The position numbers and the translations under genes are program-made. Positions 1 to 8,094 of a stretch of 36,031 nt of DNA are shown here, piece after piece (within the stretch, counting starts at the first letter, position 1; every line of letters starts with the position of its first letter). The stretch lies in the IMG/VR virus record IMGVR_UViG_3300034062_000755, positions 1-36,031 of that record. The stretch is one strand, 5' to 3'. The stretch is from a virus. A model generated the notes under the pieces. The model saw only the letters and a list, made by a program, of their open reading frames with translations, was not told where the DNA came from and did not search any database.

Positions 1-248
1 ATACGGGATCAGCAGGCGCGTTCGTTGTTAATGGCGGCGCTCTTGGAACTCCGTCCTCTGGCACGCTGACAAGTTGTACGGGCTTGCCTGTTTCAACGGG
101 CATTTCCGGCCTTGGAAGCAACGTCGCCACATGGCTTGCTACGCCGTCGAGCGCGAACCTTGCTGCTGCGGTGACGGACGAGACGGGTACTGGCGCCCTG
201 GTGTTTGCCAATACGCCAACCTTGGTGACGCCGGTATTGGGTACGCCG
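1..248. repeat. Terminal repeat, left copy (matches 35784-36031)
   Basis: Bases 1-127 are identical to 35784-35910. The next 121 bases align without gaps but differ at 11 positions, all at third codon positions and all synonymous in the tail-fibre frame. The exact part can be a circular-assembly overlap. The diverged part shows two real sequence versions, either strain variants or two fibre repeat units. Confidence 0.9.
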
Positions 249-611
249 ACCTCGGGCAACCTGTCTAACTGTACGGCTGACGGCACTAACGCGGTTGGCT
301 ATCGAAACATCCCGCGTTCAGGATCGGCCAAGACCACCTCGTACACGCTGGCTACCGGCGACGTTGGTGAGTTTATTGAAGTCGGATCTGGCGGCTCGAT
401 CACGATCCCTGACGCCACGTTTGCTTTAGGCGACGTTGTGTCAGTGTTTAACAACACCTCTGGCGCTATCACGATTACCTGCACGATTACGACGGCGTAT
501 ATCGCGGGTACGGATACAGACAAGGCTACGGTGTCATTGGCTACAAGAGGCGTGGCGACAATACTGTTCCTCTCGGGTACGGTCTGCGTTATCTCTGGCA
601 ACGTGAGTTAA
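1..611 (+). CDS. Tail fibre protein, C-terminal part (5' end outside the window)
   Basis: The reading frame is open from the first base (first full codon at 3) to a TAA at 609-611. It encodes a Gly/Ser/Thr-rich fibre repeat (TGSAGAFVVNGGALGTPSSG, then a TPSSANLAAAVTDETGTG block), followed by a compact C-terminal domain of about 100 residues rich in beta-type residues (GDVGEFIEVGSGGSITIPDA). Such low-complexity repeats are typical of trimeric phage fibres that carry a receptor-binding tip. The frame matches exactly the fibre gene that runs off the right end at 36031, so both are inferred to be one gene. If the repeated 248 bases are merged, the protein would be 410 residues. The true length is uncertain because the repeat unit number may be collapsed. 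Confidence 0.85.
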   Translation, partial: TGSAGAFVVNGGALGTPSSGTLTSCTGLPVSTGISGLGSNVATWLATPSSANLAAAVTDETGTGALVFANTPTLVTPVLGTPTSGNLSNCTADGTNAVGYRNIPRSGSAKTTSYTLATGDVGEFIEVGSGGSITIPDATFALGDVVSVFNNTSGAITITCTITTAYIAGTDTDKATVSLATRGVATILFLSGTVCVISGNVS

Positions 612-614
612 GCC

Positions 615-2618
615 ATGAGCGGTTCACAGCAACTTTTGCTGGCCGCTGTACAGCAGGCCGTAGCAACTGATCCTGATTTTGAGTACACCACTCTGCTGCT
701 GCCCGGTAACGGCACCAACGGAGCGCAGAACAATACGTTTCTAGACTCGTCTACCAACAACTTCACGATCACCCGCAACGGCAACACGACGCAGGGTACG
801 TTCTCACCCTTCTCGCAGACGGGGTGGGGGAACTATTTTGATGGCGCTGCAGCAACGCGCTTGACGATGCCGAGTAACACGGCGTTTGCGTTTGGTACTG
901 GCGCGTATACGGTTGAAGGTTGGGTATATTTGAATGCTCAAGCAGCCACTCAGTCCTCGTTTTTTGAGGCTGGGACAAATACCGGAGCATTGAGTACGTC
1001 AATCTTAAACAATGGAGCCGTTTCTTTAGGTACATACGGAGTGGGAGCCGTTTTTTCTTCTTCGGCAAATTCGGTTACACCAAATCAATGGTTTCACGTT
1101 GCTGTTGTTAGAAATAGCACTGCTAGCAACGACACGAAGATCTATGTAAATGGAACTGCTGTTGCAACAGGAACCGACAGTTCAAACTGGACTGTAACGA
1201 CGACTCCAGCAATCGGTGGAATAAACCTTTCGGGATATACCTTAAATGGTTATATCTCAAATCTTCGCGTAGTCAAAGGCACAGCGGTCTACACGGCCAA
1301 CTTTACGCCTCCGACTACTCCGCTGACCGCAATCACCAACACCTCGTTGCTGACCTGCCAAAGCACCCGCTTCATCGACAACAGCACCAACGCCTTTGCC
1401 ATCACCCGCAACGGTGACGTATCGGTACAGGCTTTCTCCCCGTTCAACCCCACGGCTGCTTGGTCTGCCTCGACGAATGGCGGCAGCGGGTATTTCGATG
1501 GGAGTGGGGATTATCTGACCACCACGACTTCTTCCGCGTTTGACCTTTCAAGCGGAGATTGGACGATTCAAGGTTGGTATTACCCAACGGCCTACTCTGC
1601 CGGAAACAACGTACTTATTTATGTAGGAACGTCGGCGGGAGATAAAATTGTCATTGCGGATATTTCAACTGGCGGCAGCGGACTGTACTATTTGCTGAAT
1701 GGTTCACCCGTTATTACATCCTCAACAAAGGCACCGCTTAATGCTTGGTCATTCTTTGCTTTGGTCAAGAGCGGAAGTACAACGACCCTGTATCTGAACG
1801 GCGTTTCTCTTGGAACTACTACATCTGTTCCAACGTCGTCTAACAAAAGCGTTAACCTCGGATCAGATGCGGGTGCCGCAGTATTCCAAGGGTACTTTGC
1901 GGATATTCGGATTCTTAAGGGAACGGCTAACACCGCAGTCCCAACCGCCCCGCTTACGGCCATCACCGATACCTCGCTCCTGCTCAACTACACCAACGCA
2001 GGCATCTACGACGCTACGTCCAAGAACGATCTTGAGACGGTCGGCAACGCGCAGATCAGCACGACGCAGAGCAAGTTCGGCGGCTCGTCGATGTATTTCG
2101 ATGGGACGGGAGATTGGCTTGCCATTCCTGCTACGCAAAACATTGTTTTTGGAACCGCTGACTTTACGATTGAGATGTGGTTGTATTCCGGCTCTCAAAG
2201 CGGCACAAGTGTCCGAATGATGGGTAATGGTGCTGGCGGTAGTTGGGCGAGCGGAAAATACATCCTCACCACTACGACTGCTGCAAACCCAAACAAATTT
2301 ACGTTTGCCGTTAATAATACATCGCCTGTTGATTTACTTGTTTCAACAACGACTTTTAACGACAGCACTTGGCGACACGTTGCAATTACGCGATATGGCA
2401 ATGTGTTCCGACTGTTTGTAAATGGAATTCAAGAATCTACCAATACTTCGTCTGCTTCTGTGGATAACGGCACGGCGGTTCAAATCCGTATTGGTAGCGG
2501 CGGTATTTCCGGTGACGCTGATTGGGCGGGCTACATCGACGACCTTCGCATCACCAAAGGCATCGCCCGCTACACCTCTAACTTCACCCCGCCGAGCGCG
2601 GCGTTCCCGCTTCTGTGA
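615..2618 (+). CDS. Three-module LamG/concanavalin-like lectin protein, probable fibre-tip or adhesin
   Basis: The 667-residue product has no signal peptide. It is built of three related ~165-190 residue modules (about 70-235, 270-450 and 470-660). Each carries a YFDG/GDWL-type strand, a W-x-x-H/F-V-A-type strand with 'LFVNG' or 'IYVNG', and an end motif R-I/V-x-K-G-x-A-x-Y-T-x-N-F-T-P-P. This pattern is that of LamG/concanavalin A-like domains, which often bind sugars. The paired phrase STNNFTITRNG / STNAFAITRNG shows internal duplication. It starts 3 bases after the tail-fibre stop, so a role in host-surface binding is inferred. Glycan specificity cannot be read from the sequence. Confidence 0.75.
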   Translation: MSGSQQLLLAAVQQAVATDPDFEYTTLLLPGNGTNGAQNNTFLDSSTNNFTITRNGNTTQGTFSPFSQTGWGNYFDGAAATRLTMPSNTAFAFGTGAYTVEGWVYLNAQAATQSSFFEAGTNTGALSTSILNNGAVSLGTYGVGAVFSSSANSVTPNQWFHVAVVRNSTASNDTKIYVNGTAVATGTDSSNWTVTTTPAIGGINLSGYTLNGYISNLRVVKGTAVYTANFTPPTTPLTAITNTSLLTCQSTRFIDNSTNAFAITRNGDVSVQAFSPFNPTAAWSASTNGGSGYFDGSGDYLTTTTSSAFDLSSGDWTIQGWYYPTAYSAGNNVLIYVGTSAGDKIVIADISTGGSGLYYLLNGSPVITSSTKAPLNAWSFFALVKSGSTTTLYLNGVSLGTTTSVPTSSNKSVNLGSDAGAAVFQGYFADIRILKGTANTAVPTAPLTAITDTSLLLNYTNAGIYDATSKNDLETVGNAQISTTQSKFGGSSMYFDGTGDWLAIPATQNIVFGTADFTIEMWLYSGSQSGTSVRMMGNGAGGSWASGKYILTTTTAANPNKFTFAVNNTSPVDLLVSTTTFNDSTWRHVAITRYGNVFRLFVNGIQESTNTSSASVDNGTAVQIRIGSGGISGDADWAGYIDDLRITKGIARYTSNFTPPSAAFPLL

Positions 2619-2626
2619 GATAACCC

Positions 2627-2956
2627 ATGACGCTTTATAGTTTCAAAGGCCACTACCCCGTCGAGCAGATCGACAACAACAAGGGTTGGTACGAGGTGCC
2701 TGCCAAGCCGGAAGCGCCAGAGGGTAAGGAAGTTGCGTGGCTCAACGGCGAATGGGTCGTGCGTGATCCCAAGCCCGAGGATCGCCCCGGCTACCAATGG
2801 AACTGGAACCACAGCGAAATGGCATGGGTGGAGTGCGAGTACGTTGTGACGCTGCCAGAAAGCGAGGTGCCGCCGGTTATCGAGCCGACGCCTGTCACCG
2901 CCTCTGCTGTTGTCAGCAACGAGTTTGACATTACCGTAAATGGAGAGCCTATCTAA
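2627..2956 (+). CDS. Small fibre-associated protein, possible tail-fibre assembly helper
   Basis: The product is 109 residues, acidic, and rich in Pro and Trp (KPEAPEGKEVAWLNGEW, then RDPKPEDRPGYQWNW). Short proteins of this style commonly follow phage fibre genes and some act as fibre assembly chaperones, but no diagnostic chaperone domain is recognisable here. It lies 8 bases after the LamG gene, and its stop overlaps the next start (TAATG at 2954-2958). The function is inferred from position only. Confidence 0.6.
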   Translation: MTLYSFKGHYPVEQIDNNKGWYEVPAKPEAPEGKEVAWLNGEWVVRDPKPEDRPGYQWNWNHSEMAWVECEYVVTLPESEVPPVIEPTPVTASAVVSNEFDITVNGEPI

Positions 2957-3252
2957 TGGCCGAGTGGAAAGTAGAAAGCCTTACGGCTTATCCGAAACTC
3001 AATGACAAGGAGAACGTGGTCTATTGCGTCCATTGGCGTTGCGATGCGCTGGATGCTGTAACGCAGTTGTCTGCGCCATCGGGGAACTTCATTCCATTTG
3101 AGGATTTGACCGAAGGCGTCGTGCTGGGCTGGGTGTGGGATAGAATCTCAAAGTCCGGTATGGAAGCCCTTGCCGCCAAGATCAAGGAAGAGGCCGAGAA
3201 TCCAGCGCCGGTGGCCGTCGAGGTCAAACTGCCTTGGGTTGGGAGTAACTGA
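2956..3252 (+). CDS. DUF7936-like phage protein
   Basis: The product is 98 residues. The N-terminal half reads as a short beta-sheet protein (AEWKVESLTAYP, then NVVYCVHWRC). It is followed by PFEDLTEGVVLGWVWDRI and a helical C-terminus ending in Pro-rich KLPWVGSN. Small proteins with the same 'W-K-V ... P-x-x-D-L-T-E-x-x-V-L-G-W' pattern recur beside fibre and portal genes of aquatic phages; the family assignment is from memory of the pattern. The start overlaps the preceding stop by one base, suggesting coupled translation. The role is unknown. Confidence 0.65.
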   Translation: MAEWKVESLTAYPKLNDKENVVYCVHWRCDALDAVTQLSAPSGNFIPFEDLTEGVVLGWVWDRISKSGMEALAAKIKEEAENPAPVAVEVKLPWVGSN

Positions 3253-3254
3253 AT

Positions 3255-4922
3255 ATGGCTGATTCGCGCGCTGCTGAAGTTCTGGAAGGATACGATCGTC
3301 TCAAAGGCGCGCGTGGCACTTGGGAGAATCATTGGCAGGAAGTAGCCGAGCGCGTATGGCCGACGATGGCCGAGATGACGGGCTGGCGTACACCGGGCGA
3401 AAAGCGATCCGAGAAGATCTTCGACTCGACTGCCCAGCGAGCTCTGCCGCGGTTCGCTGCCGCGATGGACTCGATGCTGACTCCCTCTACGCAAATGTGG
3501 CACGGGCTGCGCACAGGTGTCCCAGAGCTCGATGACGACGTAGCCGTGCAGCGGTGGTGCGATGCGGTGCGGGATATGATGTTCCGGCAGCGTTACGCTC
3601 CGACCGCTAACTTCGCTTCGCAGGCGTTTGAGTGCTACATGAGTCTCGGTGCGTTCGGTACGTCGGCGCTCTTCGTCGATGAGATCCCAGGCGTCACGCT
3701 GCGCTATCGAGCGATCGCCCTCTCGGAGCTGGTGATCGACCTTGACCATACAGGCCGCGTCGATACCGTTTACCGCTCGTTCCAGCTCTCTGCTCGTCAA
3801 GCGATGCAGATCCCGGGCTGGGCTGACAAGCTGCCGCGTGGAATCGTGGGGCAGGCCAAGAGCGCGCCGAACACGATGTTTGAGTTCGTGCATTGCGTTC
3901 GCCCGAATTACGATTACAAGGAAGGCATGGCCGGCCCTGACGGGATGCGATATGTATCTCGGTATGTATCGCGCGAAGGCCAGGTGCTGCTCGAGGAAGG
4001 CGGCTATCGGGTGATGCCGTATGCGGTCGGTCGGTACGTTACCGGGCCGCGCGAGATTTATGGACGGTCTCCGGCGATGGAGGCTCTTGCGGATATCAAG
4101 TCGCTGCAAGAAATGGAAAAGACCATGCTTCGGATGGCGCACCGCATGGTTGACCCGCCGCTCATCTTGACCGAGGAGGGGGCGTTAAACGCCTTCTCCG
4201 TGCGTCCTAATGCATTGAACTACGGGTATCTGCGAGACGACGGTACTCCGCTCGTTCAGCCGCTGATGACGGGTGGCAATCTGCCGATTGGCATCGAGAT
4301 GTCGGATCAGAAGCGCCGCGCTGTGAACGATTCGTTCTTGGTGACGCTGTTCCAGATCCTCGTAGAGTCGCCGCGCACGATGACGGCGACCGAAGTGCTC
4401 CAGCGCGCGCAGGAAAAGGGCGCTTTGCTCGGGCCGACGATGGGCCGCCAGCAGTCAGAGTTCTTGGGGCCGATCATCGATCGCGAGCTCGACCTTCTGT
4501 CTGCGAGCTTCTCGCTACCGGAACCGCCTCCGATGCTGCTCGAGTACCTATCCTCGGGTGGCGAGATCCTGCCGAAGTATCAAGGGCCGCTCGCTCGGTT
4601 GATGAAAACCGAGGAGGCTGCCGGCATCCTGCGCACGATTGAGGCGATGCTGCCGGTTGCGCAAGTCTCTGGCGATATGTCGGTGCTGCGCCGCATCAAT
4701 GCAGACGAGGCGATCAAGCTCATTGCCGAGGCCAACGGTGTGCCGGCCAAGGCGCTGCGCACCGATGAGGAGCTCGAGGAGATGGATGCTGCTGACGCTC
4801 AAGCCGAGCAGACGCAAGCCCTGCTGGCCGCGGCTCCGATCGCTGGGCAGGCCGCTGAACGATTTGCAAAGGCCGAACAGATCGCGGCATCGGCCCCGCG
4901 TAGAGCAGTCCCGGGAGTTTGA
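3255..4922 (+). CDS. Portal (head-to-tail connector) protein, T7-type
   Basis: The 555-residue length fits the T7-like head-to-tail connecting family (about 500-560 residues). The N-terminus (EGYDRLKGARGTWENHWQEV, then WPTMAEMTGWRTPGEKR) and the segment around FDSTAQRALPRFAAAMDSML are typical of that family, as is the 'YGRSPAMEALADIKSLQEMEK' region near residue 275 and the Gln-rich helical C-terminus. Twelve copies would form the ring at the packaging vertex, through which the terminase pumps DNA and to which the tail tube attaches. The start is ATG at 3255, two bases after the previous stop. Confidence 0.93.
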   Translation: MADSRAAEVLEGYDRLKGARGTWENHWQEVAERVWPTMAEMTGWRTPGEKRSEKIFDSTAQRALPRFAAAMDSMLTPSTQMWHGLRTGVPELDDDVAVQRWCDAVRDMMFRQRYAPTANFASQAFECYMSLGAFGTSALFVDEIPGVTLRYRAIALSELVIDLDHTGRVDTVYRSFQLSARQAMQIPGWADKLPRGIVGQAKSAPNTMFEFVHCVRPNYDYKEGMAGPDGMRYVSRYVSREGQVLLEEGGYRVMPYAVGRYVTGPREIYGRSPAMEALADIKSLQEMEKTMLRMAHRMVDPPLILTEEGALNAFSVRPNALNYGYLRDDGTPLVQPLMTGGNLPIGIEMSDQKRRAVNDSFLVTLFQILVESPRTMTATEVLQRAQEKGALLGPTMGRQQSEFLGPIIDRELDLLSASFSLPEPPPMLLEYLSSGGEILPKYQGPLARLMKTEEAAGILRTIEAMLPVAQVSGDMSVLRRINADEAIKLIAEANGVPAKALRTDEELEEMDAADAQAEQTQALLAAAPIAGQAAERFAKAEQIAASAPRRAVPGV

Positions 4923-4924
4923 CG

Positions 4925-5158
4925 ATGGATGCGCAGATGCTTTTCAACGTACTGGTCGGCGTGTCCGGGTTCTTGGGCGGGTGGATTCTGAATAACATCA
5001 GCCGCTCGATTAACCAGCTTGATCGGGATGTGCGCAATATGCCGCACGTTTACGTTACCAAGGCCGACTACCGGGACGATATCCATCACATTCGCCGGAC
5101 GCTGGATGACATTTTTAACCTGATCAACCAGCTCAATACGACTAAAGCGGATAAGTAA
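4925..5158 (+). CDS. Small single-pass membrane protein with coiled coil
   Basis: The product is 77 residues. A hydrophobic stretch (FNVLVGVSGFLGGWILNNI, about residues 5-23) is followed by a charged helical part with DRDVRNMP and a Lys-ending tail. The ATG at 4925 is preferred over the in-frame TTG at 4919 because GGAG lies 9 bases upstream. It is the first of four consecutive small membrane proteins before the endolysin. A place in the lysis cassette, for example as a holin modulator or spanin-like part, is inferred from context. No lipobox or other decisive motif is present. Confidence 0.7.
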   Translation: MDAQMLFNVLVGVSGFLGGWILNNISRSINQLDRDVRNMPHVYVTKADYRDDIHHIRRTLDDIFNLINQLNTTKADK

Positions 5159-5159
5159 T

Positions 5160-5309
5160 ATGGAGCTGTTCGAGATTTTCACCCGTGCATGGCCGGTGAT
5201 TCTCGCACTCATCACGCTAATCATCGTTCTGTCAAAGCTGGATCTTCGAGTGGCTGTGCTCGAGGATAAGATCAAGACATTATTTGATCTGCTCAACAAG
5301 GGGAAATAG
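5160..5309 (+). CDS. 49-residue single-pass membrane protein, holin-like
   Basis: ATG 5160 to TAG 5309 encodes a short protein with one strong transmembrane segment (WPVILALITLIIVLSKL, residues 11-27), then a charged amphipathic helix (RVAVLEDKIKTLFDLLNKGK). It starts one base after the previous stop, so translation is probably coupled, since no good Shine-Dalgarno site is seen. The size, topology and place upstream of the endolysin fit a minimal pinholin or antiholin, but that is inference. Confidence 0.65.
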   Translation: MELFEIFTRAWPVILALITLIIVLSKLDLRVAVLEDKIKTLFDLLNKGK

Positions 5310-5313
5310 CAAA

Positions 5314-5571
5314 GTGACCATGCAAAAGATTGTGGATATGTTATTCCCTGTATTGCTGGCTGCTGTTGGCTGGCTGTTGACGGAGATCGCGTCTTTTAAC
5401 AATCGCCTACTGTCGGTTGAGAGCAAGATGCCAGCCCTGATTACAGCGGAAGGAGTTCCGACTGACAGCCCGGTATCGGCAGAGCGACGGCACAAAATGA
5501 AAGAAGAGATTTATACCGACATCCATGACTTGCAAGTGCGGGTCAAGCTCATAGAGGAACGCAACAAATGA
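5314..5571 (+). CDS. Small membrane protein of the lysis region
   Basis: The product is about 85 residues: one N-terminal hydrophobic segment (IVDMLFPVLLAAVGWLLTEI), then a soluble helical tail (ERRHKMKEEIYTDIHDLQVR) that ends in a coiled-coil-like stretch. GTG at 5314 has GGGGA 9 bases upstream. ATG at 5320 in the same frame is an alternative. The last four bases (ATGA, 5568-5571) overlap the next start. The layout, an N-terminal TM plus a long coiled coil, would also suit an inner-membrane spanin, but no outer-membrane partner is seen. Confidence 0.7.
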   Translation: MTMQKIVDMLFPVLLAAVGWLLTEIASFNNRLLSVESKMPALITAEGVPTDSPVSAERRHKMKEEIYTDIHDLQVRVKLIEERNK

Positions 5572-6053
5572 TGACGATGCTTTCGACGTTTCTGTCGTTC
5601 CTCGCTGGTGGCCTGCCGAAGATCCTTGAGTTCTTCCAAGACCGGCAGGACAAGTCGCATGAGCTCGCCATCCTGCGTATGCAGAAGGAGCGGGAGCTGG
5701 AGCTCGCCGCCAAGGGCTTTGCCTCGCAGGAAAAGATCGAGGAGATCAAGACCGAGCAAGTGCTGGCTCAGACTTATGCCGAAGAACGGGTCGCGCTGTA
5801 CAAGCACGACGAGGCGATCGGCAAGGGCGCCAGCCAATGGATCATCAATCTGCGAGCCAGCGTCAGACCTGTTGTGACTTATATCTTTGTGCTGGAACTT
5901 GTTGTTTTGAATGCAACTGGTGTATGGTACGCCTATAGCACCGGCATTCCTTTTGCCGTGGCTATGGATAACGTCTTTGGCGAAGATGAAATGTTGATTC
6001 TGTCCAGCATCATTGCTTTTTGGTTCGGGACACAGGCATTTAGCAAAAGATGA
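5568..6053 (+). CDS. Holin-type membrane protein (3TM-holin-like)
   Basis: The product is 161 residues. A weakly hydrophobic N-terminus (FLSFLAGGLPKILEFF) is followed by a long charged helical region (about 20-90: DKSHELAILRMQKEREL, then QEKIEEIKTEQ) and two clear C-terminal transmembrane segments (VVTYIFVLELVVLNATGVWY and MLILSSIIAFWFGTQAF). This is the pattern of the phage 3TM holin family, which permeabilises the inner membrane to release endolysin. It overlaps the endolysin start by ATGA at 6050-6053, the classic holin-endolysin arrangement. Confidence 0.75.
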   Translation: MMTMLSTFLSFLAGGLPKILEFFQDRQDKSHELAILRMQKERELELAAKGFASQEKIEEIKTEQVLAQTYAEERVALYKHDEAIGKGASQWIINLRASVRPVVTYIFVLELVVLNATGVWYAYSTGIPFAVAMDNVFGEDEMLILSSIIAFWFGTQAFSKR

Positions 6054-6559
6054 ACACAAGCGAGCAGGCGCTCGCGTCGATTAAGAAACACGAAGGTGTG
6101 CGCCTGCGACCGTATTTATGCCCTGCCAAACTCTGGACGGTGGGCGTCGGCCATATGCTCTATCCCGAGCAGGCTCGTTTGCCGGTGGTGCGTACCGCCG
6201 ATAATGGCAATTTCCCTCTGCGCCGGGACTATCCGCTAAAACAAGAGGACGACCGTGTCTGGGACATTGACGAAGTGGATGCTCTACTTGCTCAAGACCT
6301 TAAACGGTTTGAGTCGGGCGTGGCCCGATATTGCTCTGTTGATCCTGATCGTCAAGGCCAGTTCGATGCCTTGGTGAGCTTTGCCTTTAATGTCGGTCTT
6401 GGCAATCTCCAGCGTTCGACGCTGCGCATGAAGCACAACCGAGGCGATTATTGGGGCGCTGCATCGGAGTTCATGAAATGGACAAAAGCCGCAGGAAAGG
6501 TTCTGCCAGGTCTGGTAAGCCGAAGGCAGGACGAAGCAAGGATGTATCTGTCCCCGTAA
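6050..6559 (+). CDS. Endolysin, T4/P21-type lysozyme (glycoside hydrolase 24)
   Basis: The product is 169 residues. The catalytic segment KKHEGVRLRPYLCPAKLWT contains E15, C24 and T30, with spacing E-x8-C-x5-T exactly that of T4 lysozyme E11-D20-T26. Here Cys replaces Asp, the E-C-T triad known from P21-like endolysins. Later family features are FDALVSFAFNVGLGN and the GLVSRRQDEARMY C-terminus. The enzyme cleaves the MurNAc-GlcNAc bond of peptidoglycan. No signal peptide or SAR segment is visible at the N-terminus, so release should depend on a holin. Confidence 0.93.
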   Translation: MNTSEQALASIKKHEGVRLRPYLCPAKLWTVGVGHMLYPEQARLPVVRTADNGNFPLRRDYPLKQEDDRVWDIDEVDALLAQDLKRFESGVARYCSVDPDRQGQFDALVSFAFNVGLGNLQRSTLRMKHNRGDYWGAASEFMKWTKAAGKVLPGLVSRRQDEARMYLSP

Positions 6560-6750
6560 TTCAGATGTATGACGGGGTTTGGTATCGAGTCAAAGGTTAT
6601 ACCTTCACCGAGTGCTGCGATTGCGCCTTGACCCACAAGGAGCAATATCGACTCGTTGATGGGCATTTGGAATGGACAGCGGTGCGCGATGACGAACGTA
6701 CCGAAGAACGCCGAAAGGAACTCGGCATCAAAGTAACCAGAAAGAGGTGA
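6478..6750 (+). CDS. Small Cys-containing basic phage protein
   Basis: The product is about 90 residues. A Lys/Arg-rich start (DKSRRKGSARSGKPKAGR) precedes a compact part with WYRVKGYTFTECCDCALTH and DGHLEWTAVRDDERT. The C-C-x-C-x(3)-H group may bind metal. The ATG at 6478 has GGAG 8 bases upstream and lies inside the endolysin gene, giving an 82-base overlap. An internal ATG near 6565 would remove the basic arm and the overlap. Similar 'GY-x-H/E-x-C-C-D-C' proteins occur in other phages, function unknown. Confidence 0.65.
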   Translation: MDKSRRKGSARSGKPKAGRSKDVSVPVIQMYDGVWYRVKGYTFTECCDCALTHKEQYRLVDGHLEWTAVRDDERTEERRKELGIKVTRKR

Positions 6751-6754
6751 TGCT

Positions 6755-7819
6755 GTGGTAGCCGCCAAGGCGACTGATGATCAGATCATTGCGACGCTGC
6801 AAAAATACAATGGCATCCGTGCCAATGCAGCATCGGAACTTGGGATGAATGAGCGCACTCTTTTGCAGAGATTAAATCGCATGAGAAAGCGTGGATACGA
6901 GATCCCGAAATCAACGTATCAACCTGGTAGGCAGATCCCGAATGAGGAAGCGTTCGAGTTCACGCCGATACCAGACGACGACGTATCGATCGACGAACTC
7001 ATCGAGCAGCGCAAAAGAAAATTCCAGCACAAGCGCGAGCACGAGGAAGCGAGCAAGCTCATTCCAATTCGCATCAAGATCCCGGGGCCGATTGGTCTTC
7101 TGCATTTTGGCGACCCGCACGTTGATGACGACGGCACCGACATCGAGGCGCTCGAGCGTCACACAGAGCTGTGTCGCAAGGTTGAGGGGCTTTTTGCCTG
7201 CAACGTCGGCGACACCACGAACAACTGGGTTGGCCGTTTAGCAAGGCTTTACGGAGAGCAGGCGACATCTGCGGCGCAGGCATGGAAACTTGCAGAATGG
7301 TTTGTCGATCGCTGCCGCTGGCTCTATATGCTGGCCGGCAACCATGATGCATGGTCAGGAGCGGGAGATCCGCTGAAATGGATCGCAAAACAGCAAGTCT
7401 CAAACTACAAATCTAGCGAGGCCCGCATCGCCTTGAAATTTCCGAATGGCGCAGAGGTGCGTGTCAATGCTCGCCACGATCACAGCGGCTCGTCGGTGTG
7501 GAATCCCGCTCACGGGCCGATGAAAGCCGCGATGCTCGGCACTCGAGATCACATTTACGTCGCCGGGCATAAGCATGAAAGCGCCTACTCGGTGCTGAAA
7601 GATCCGATTAACGGCATCACGATGCACCTTCTGAAGGTGGCCAGCTATAAGGTGTACGATCGATTTGCAAAAGAGAAAGGTTTCCGCGATAACGCGCTCT
7701 CGCCTTGCGCGGTCACAACGATCAACCCGCTACTGCCGCCGAGTCATCCAGACATGATCAAGGTTTGGTGGGAGCCAGAAGAAGGCGCGGAGTATCTGAC
7801 ATGGCTGCGGAACCGATGA
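6755..7819 (+). CDS. Metallophosphoesterase with N-terminal helix-turn-helix
   Basis: The product is 354 residues, starting at GTG 6755 with GAGGTG upstream. Residues 5-50 form a Fis-type HTH (NAASELGMNERTLLQRLNR). A linker with a coiled part follows. From residue 112 there is a calcineurin-like phosphoesterase core: FGDPHVDDD (D120, H122), NVGDTTNN (D153), AGNHDAW (N196, H197), ARHDHSGS and AGHKHES, the full two-metal site. The substrate could be a nucleotide, a DNA end or a phosphoprotein. HTH fusion suggests action on DNA or a nucleotide signal, but this is inference. It lies in the late region between lysis and head genes. Confidence 0.85.
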   Translation: MVAAKATDDQIIATLQKYNGIRANAASELGMNERTLLQRLNRMRKRGYEIPKSTYQPGRQIPNEEAFEFTPIPDDDVSIDELIEQRKRKFQHKREHEEASKLIPIRIKIPGPIGLLHFGDPHVDDDGTDIEALERHTELCRKVEGLFACNVGDTTNNWVGRLARLYGEQATSAAQAWKLAEWFVDRCRWLYMLAGNHDAWSGAGDPLKWIAKQQVSNYKSSEARIALKFPNGAEVRVNARHDHSGSSVWNPAHGPMKAAMLGTRDHIYVAGHKHESAYSVLKDPINGITMHLLKVASYKVYDRFAKEKGFRDNALSPCAVTTINPLLPPSHPDMIKVWWEPEEGAEYLTWLRNR

Positions 7820-8094
7820 GCCTGATTCTGCTGTCGTTCCTCTGCTGCCTTGTGGTGGCAGATGGAATCCTGACGCATGAGATTCTGCGTCGCGGCGGTC
7901 GAGAGATGAATCCAGTTTTGCGCAAACTGTTTGAGAAGATCGGCGTCGTCGAGGGACTGGTGCTATCTCGAGCAATGCTGATTATGGTTTTCATTGCGTC
8001 GCTGAATTCCATGCCAGTTCTCGGGTGGGTGGCGCTGAATGTGTTCTATGCGTTTGTGGTCGCTCACAACGCCAAACAACTGATGGGTGATTGA
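7816..8094 (+). CDS. Small multi-pass membrane protein
   Basis: The product is 92 residues with three hydrophobic stretches (SLILLSFLCCLVVADGIL; LVLSRAMLIMVFIASL; LGWVALNVFYAFVVAH) and a short polar loop containing GREMNPVL. The D-x-x-x-T-x-x-x-L and E-M-N-P-x-L pattern recalls DUF5658-like small membrane proteins. ATG 7816 is chosen because it forms an ATGA overlap with the upstream stop. ATG 7801 is an in-frame alternative. The function is unknown. Confidence 0.7.
   Translation: MSLILLSFLCCLVVADGILTHEILRRGGREMNPVLRKLFEKIGVVEGLVLSRAMLIMVFIASLNSMPVLGWVALNVFYAFVVAHNAKQLMGD

Noticed and set aside
3021-4142. Long minus-strand open frame opposite the portal gene
   Set aside because: Arg/His-rich composition and complete overlap with the well-recognised portal gene show it is the antisense shadow of GC-rich coding sequence.
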